A stretch of DNA of 64,000 nt, taken from positions 62,001-126,000 of the forward strand of contig JAWKVP010000002.1 in assembly GCA_041398005.1 (NCBI GenBank), in the 5' to 3' direction. The position numbers and the translations under genes were made by a program. The notes beneath the pieces are model-generated. The model did no database searches and was not told where the DNA came from. It worked only from the letters and a program-made list of their open reading frames with translations. This document shows, piece after piece, positions 60,862-64,000 of the stretch; the first letter of the stretch is position 1; every line of letters begins with the position of its first letter. The DNA comes from JAGREO01 sp020446285 (lineage in GTDB: Bacteria > Pseudomonadota > Alphaproteobacteria > Geminicoccales > Geminicoccaceae).

Positions 60862-62151
60862 ATGTACGATACCGAGATTACCAGCATCATTGGCCGCCAG
60901 ATCCTCGACAGCCGGGGCAATCCAACCGTCGAGGTCGATATCGAGCTGGCATCGGGCGCCTTTGGCCGCGCCGCCGTGCCCTCGGGTGCCTCCACCGGCA
61001 GCCGCGAGGCACTCGAACTGCGTGACGGCGACAGGACGCGCTGGCTCGGCAAGGGTGTGGGCAAGGCGGTGGACGCCGTGAACGGCGAGATCGCCGATGC
61101 CATCCTCGGCATGGACGCTACCGATCAGAGCGGCATCGACGCGGCGATGATCCGTCTCGACGGCACCGACACCAAGGCCCGTCTCGGCGCCAACGCCATT
61201 CTCGGCGTGAGCATGGCGGTAGCGAAGGCAGCGGCGGAAACCTCGGGTCTGCCGCTCTACCGCTATGTCGGCGGCGCGGCGGCGCGGGTGCTGCCGGTAC
61301 CGATGATGAACGTCATCAATGGCGGCGCGCATGCCGACAATCCGATCGACTTCCAGGAATTCATGATCATGCCGGTGGGCGCGCCCACCTTCTCCGAGGC
61401 GTTGCGCATGGGTGTGGAAGTGTTCCACAGCCTGAAGAAGTCGCTGTCGGAAGCCGGCCTCAACACCAATGTCGGCGACGAGGGTGGTTTCGCGCCGGAT
61501 ATCGGCAGTGCCGAGGAAGCCCTCGCCTTTCTCGACAAGGCGGTCGCGGCCGCAGGTTATCGCACGGGTGACGATATCGTTTTCGCGCTCGACTGCGCCG
61601 CATCCGAATTCTGCGAGAACGGCCGTTACGAAGTGAAGGGCGAGAACAAGAGTCTCGATGCCGGTGGTATGGTCGACATGCTGGAAAGCCTTTGCGGCAA
61701 GTTCCCGATCCTGTCGGTCGAGGACGGCATGGCCGAAGGCGACTGGGACGGCTGGAAGGCGCTTACCGACCGGATCGGATCGAAGGTCCAGCTTGTCGGC
61801 GACGATCTCTTCGTGACCAATGCGAAGATCCTTGCCGAGGGCATCGAAAAAGGTGTGGCCAATGCCATTCTCGTCAAGGTCAACCAGATCGGCTCGCTGA
61901 CCGAGACACTGGATGCCTGCCGGCTTGCCGATCTCAACCGCTACCGCGCCGTGATGTCGCACCGCTCGGGCGAGACCGAGGACGCGACCATCGCCGATCT
62001 CGCGGTTGCGACCAATTGCGGACAGATCAAGACCGGCTCCCTCTCGCGTTCGGACCGGCTTGCCAAGTACAACCAGTTGTTGCGTATCGAGGAGCTGTTG
62101 GGGGATAGTGCGATCTATCCCGGTCGCGGCGCATTCGCCATCGCGGGCTGA
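60862..62151 (+). CDS. eno: Enolase (phosphopyruvate hydratase)
   Basis: Glycolytic conversion of 2-phosphoglycerate to PEP. The 429-residue enzyme shows RQILDSRGNPTVEVDIEL, VPSGASTGSREALELRD, NVINGGAHADNPIDFQEFMI, VGDEGGFAPDI (catalytic Glu), LSVEDGMAEGDWDGW (metal Glu), VGDDLFVTN (metal Asp), ILVKVNQIGSLTET (catalytic Lys) and VMSHRSGETEDATIADLA. It follows kdsA by 22 bp, and ftsB follows, the usual order. Confidence 0.97.
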   Translation: MYDTEITSIIGRQILDSRGNPTVEVDIELASGAFGRAAVPSGASTGSREALELRDGDRTRWLGKGVGKAVDAVNGEIADAILGMDATDQSGIDAAMIRLDGTDTKARLGANAILGVSMAVAKAAAETSGLPLYRYVGGAAARVLPVPMMNVINGGAHADNPIDFQEFMIMPVGAPTFSEALRMGVEVFHSLKKSLSEAGLNTNVGDEGGFAPDIGSAEEALAFLDKAVAAAGYRTGDDIVFALDCAASEFCENGRYEVKGENKSLDAGGMVDMLESLCGKFPILSVEDGMAEGDWDGWKALTDRIGSKVQLVGDDLFVTNAKILAEGIEKGVANAILVKVNQIGSLTETLDACRLADLNRYRAVMSHRSGETEDATIADLAVATNCGQIKTGSLSRSDRLAKYNQLLRIEELLGDSAIYPGRGAFAIAG

Positions 62152-62196
62152 ACGCGGCGCCCCAGCCAGGCTTGCAGACGGGAACCTGATCGGACC

Positions 62197-62517
62197 ATGG
62201 GATCCAGCTTGTCCAGGCTCGCCAGACGTCATTCGGCGTCGGCCGTTCTGTTTCTGGTGATCGCCTATTTCGGCTATCATGCGCTTCATGGCGAGCGCGG
62301 CCTTCTGGCATGGATCGATCATTCCAGGCTCGTCGAGCTGCGGCGCCATGAACTGGCCGAACTGCAGGTACACCGGGACCGGCTGCGGTCGCGGGTGGAC
62401 GGTCTGCAGGAGAACCGGATCTCGCCGGACCTGCTCGAGGAGGAGCTCAAGAAACTCGGCTATCTTCGCCGCAACGAGGCCATCATTCTGCTTCCCGAAA
62501 CGGAAGTGACGGAATAG
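62197..62517 (+). CDS. ftsB: Septum formation initiator FtsB/DivIC family
   Basis: Small bitopic divisome protein linking FtsQ and FtsL. The 106-residue product has an N-terminal helix (SAVLFLVIAYFGYHAL, about 15-31), then a coiled coil (LVELRRHELAELQVHRDRL) and a LEEELKKLGYLRRNEAIIL segment typical of the family. It lies between eno and pdhA, as in other alphaproteobacteria. Confidence 0.9.
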   Translation: MGSSLSRLARRHSASAVLFLVIAYFGYHALHGERGLLAWIDHSRLVELRRHELAELQVHRDRLRSRVDGLQENRISPDLLEEELKKLGYLRRNEAIILLPETEVTE

Positions 62518-62654
62518 AACGATAGCGCATGCCTGCCTTCGTTGCATGGCTGGCATGCACGAACGGGGGTGCTGAGGGGCAGAATTGCGCCCATAATTTC
62601 AGTTGAAGCGGGGCGTACCCCGTTCCGGCCACATGTACGGGGAGGCTGCAGGTC

Positions 62655-63686
62655 ATGGCGGCAACGAAGCACACCACCAAGTCGCGGACGAAAGCGGTCG
62701 ACGATGCGTTGTCCGTTTCGGCCGATGCCGACATGCTCAGGCGCTTCTATCGCGAGATGCTGCTCATCCGCCGGTTCGAGGAAAAGGCCGGACAGCTTTA
62801 CGGCATGGGCCTGATCGGCGGTTTCTGTCATCTCTATATCGGCCAGGAAGCGGTCGCCGTCGGCATCCAGCACGCCCTTCGTGACGGCGATTCGGTCATC
62901 ACGGGCTATCGCGACCACGGCCACATGCTGGTCTGCGACATGGACCCGCGCCGGGTGATGGCCGAACTCACCGGGCGCAGCACCGGCTATTCCAAGGGCA
63001 AGGGCGGCTCGATGCACATGTTCGCCGTCGACAAGCGTTTTTTCGGCGGTCACGGCATCGTCGCCGGACAGGTGCCGCTCGGCACCGGCATCGCCTTCGC
63101 GCACAAATATCGCGAGGATGGCGGTCTCTGCGTCGTCAACATGGGCGATGGTGCAGCCAATCAGGGCCAAGTCTACGAGAGCTTCAACATGGCGGCACTG
63201 TGGGGCCTGCCGGTCCTCTATGTCATCGAGAACAATCGCTACGGCATGGGTACGGCGACACTTCGCGCCGCCGCCGGCGGTCAGCACCTGTTCGAACGGG
63301 GTGCCGCCTACGGCATTCCCGGAGAACAGGTGGACGGCATGGACGTCGCCGCCGTCCACGAGCGCGCGAAGGCCGCCGTCGAACACATCCGCTCCGGCAA
63401 GGGCCCCTACATTCTCGAAGCCCTTACCTATCGCTACCGCGGGCATTCGATGTCGGATCCGGCCAAATACCGCTCGAAGGAGGAAGTGCAGAAGATGCGC
63501 GAGCAGCACGACCCGATCGAGGGGCTGAAGAACCGGCTGATCGCGGACGACATCATGGGCGAGGCCGATCTGAAGAAGATCGACAAGGAGATCCGCGACA
63601 TCGTCAACGAGGCGGCGCGTTTCTCCCAGGACAGTCCGGAACCCGATCCCGCCGAACTTTACACCGACGTGCTCGCCGACGCCTGA
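62655..63686 (+). CDS. pdhA: Pyruvate dehydrogenase E1 component, alpha subunit
   Basis: Thiamine-diphosphate-dependent decarboxylation of pyruvate, with PdhB. The 343-residue protein has RFYREMLLIRRFEEKAGQLY, GFCHLYIGQEAVAVG, YRDHGHML, KGGSMHMF, the ThDP motif VNMGDGAANQGQVYESFN, and the phosphorylation-loop-like YRYRGHSMSDPAKYRSKEE. The first 25 residues are basic and disordered. ATG 62655 is standard. Confidence 0.96.
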   Translation: MAATKHTTKSRTKAVDDALSVSADADMLRRFYREMLLIRRFEEKAGQLYGMGLIGGFCHLYIGQEAVAVGIQHALRDGDSVITGYRDHGHMLVCDMDPRRVMAELTGRSTGYSKGKGGSMHMFAVDKRFFGGHGIVAGQVPLGTGIAFAHKYREDGGLCVVNMGDGAANQGQVYESFNMAALWGLPVLYVIENNRYGMGTATLRAAAGGQHLFERGAAYGIPGEQVDGMDVAAVHERAKAAVEHIRSGKGPYILEALTYRYRGHSMSDPAKYRSKEEVQKMREQHDPIEGLKNRLIADDIMGEADLKKIDKEIRDIVNEAARFSQDSPEPDPAELYTDVLADA

Positions 63687-63713
63687 AGCGGTCATCCGAG
63701 GAGGCCACAAGAA

Positions 63714-64000
63714 ATGCCTGTAGAAATCCTGATGCCGGCGCTTTCCCCGACGATGACCGAAGGCAATCTCGCCCGCTGGCTCAAGAAGGAAGGCGACGAG
63801 GTCAAGAGCGGCGATGCCATTGCCGAAATCGAGACTGACAAGGCGACCATGGAGGTCGAGGCGGTCGACGAGGGACGCATCGGCCGGATCCTCGTTCCCG
63901 AGGGTACGGAAAGCGTCGCGGTCAACACCCCCATCGCCTGGCTTCTGGCCGAAGGCGAGGACGCGTCCGCGATCACGAGCGCGGCACCCGTGAAGAACGG
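63714..64000 (+). CDS. pdhB: Lipoyl-domain protein following pdhA, probably pyruvate dehydrogenase E1 beta (partial)
   Basis: Only the N-terminal 95 codons are in the window. They encode a full lipoyl domain: VEILMPALSPTMTEGNLARW, the lipoylated Lys in EIETDKATMEVE, and IAWLLAEGED, then the start of a linker. In many alphaproteobacteria the gene after pdhA is pdhB with an N-terminal lipoyl domain fused to the E1 beta part, so I call it that. An E2 (pdhC) cannot be excluded from this fragment. The site GAGGAGGCC precedes ATG 63714. Confidence 0.78.
   Translation, partial: MPVEILMPALSPTMTEGNLARWLKKEGDEVKSGDAIAEIETDKATMEVEAVDEGRIGRILVPEGTESVAVNTPIAWLLAEGEDASAITSAAPVKN

Overview
The window is about 64 kb of high-GC DNA from an alphaproteobacterium. 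The support is the gene order ppiD-trpE / tpiA-secG-pyrG-kdsA-eno-ftsB-pdhA-(lipoyl E1 beta) at the right end, aspS divergent from rnd at the left end, type 2 argC, and the near-continuous coding with ATGA, GTGA and TTGA stop/start overlaps. The order looks most like Hyphomicrobiales (Rhizobiales) or a neighbouring order; that is recall, not a computed placement. I saw no rRNA, tRNA, insertion sequence, phage or CRISPR array.

Layout. 1-4 kb: partial aspS, ribonuclease D, an NAD-dependent epimerase and an unknown protein. 4-13.7 kb: a catabolic island with an enolase-superfamily dehydratase, an unknown TIM-barrel-like protein and a sulfatase, divergent from a LysR regulator that leads a tripartite tricarboxylate transporter (TctC-TctB-TctA) and a split altronate/galactarate-type dehydratase. 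This probably handles a (sulfated) sugar acid. 13.7-25 kb: argC, an SGNH-hydrolase-like protein, a cytochrome c, DinB, SDR, a RibD-like reductase, DUF3108, GNAT, a flavin reductase fused to a LysR effector domain, HyuB and a methyltransferase. 25-27 kb: adenine deaminase.

27-39 kb is the most unusual part. One ten-gene minus-strand cluster encodes a small membrane-anchored protein, a secreted protein made of 24 Met-(Ser/Gly)-Gly triplets, a pentaheme cytochrome with a long coiled stalk, a DmsA-like molybdoenzyme with its DmsB-like subunit, a TorD-type chaperone, a polyferredoxin, an unknown protein, and a two-component system whose kinase has a periplasmic CxxCH haem motif and whose regulator is NtrC-like. 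Upstream of the first gene lie a near-consensus sigma-54 promoter and three identical-format palindromes (TGACA-N3-TGTCA) at about -111, -181 and -199, which is the geometry of an NtrC-type enhancer. Divergent from it is msrP, the periplasmic methionine-sulfoxide reductase catalytic subunit, without msrQ. I infer an inducible respiratory or redox-defence system in which a methionine-rich sponge may be oxidised and then repaired by molybdoenzymes.

39-50 kb: an FAD oxidoreductase, an XRE regulator, two tandem Gfo/Idh/MocA dehydrogenases with a large lactonase-like protein (possibly D-apiose oxidation), a PanE-family reductase, a YcaQ/AlkX-type glycosylase and a TMADH/dimethylglycine-demethylase-type flavoenzyme. 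50-53.4 kb: an RpfF-like DSF signal synthase next to an acyl-CoA ligase, then a SleB-type cell-wall hydrolase. 53.5-64 kb: housekeeping genes. A 47-bp imperfect palindrome occurs twice (18816-18862 and 39293-39339), which suggests a dispersed repeat family.
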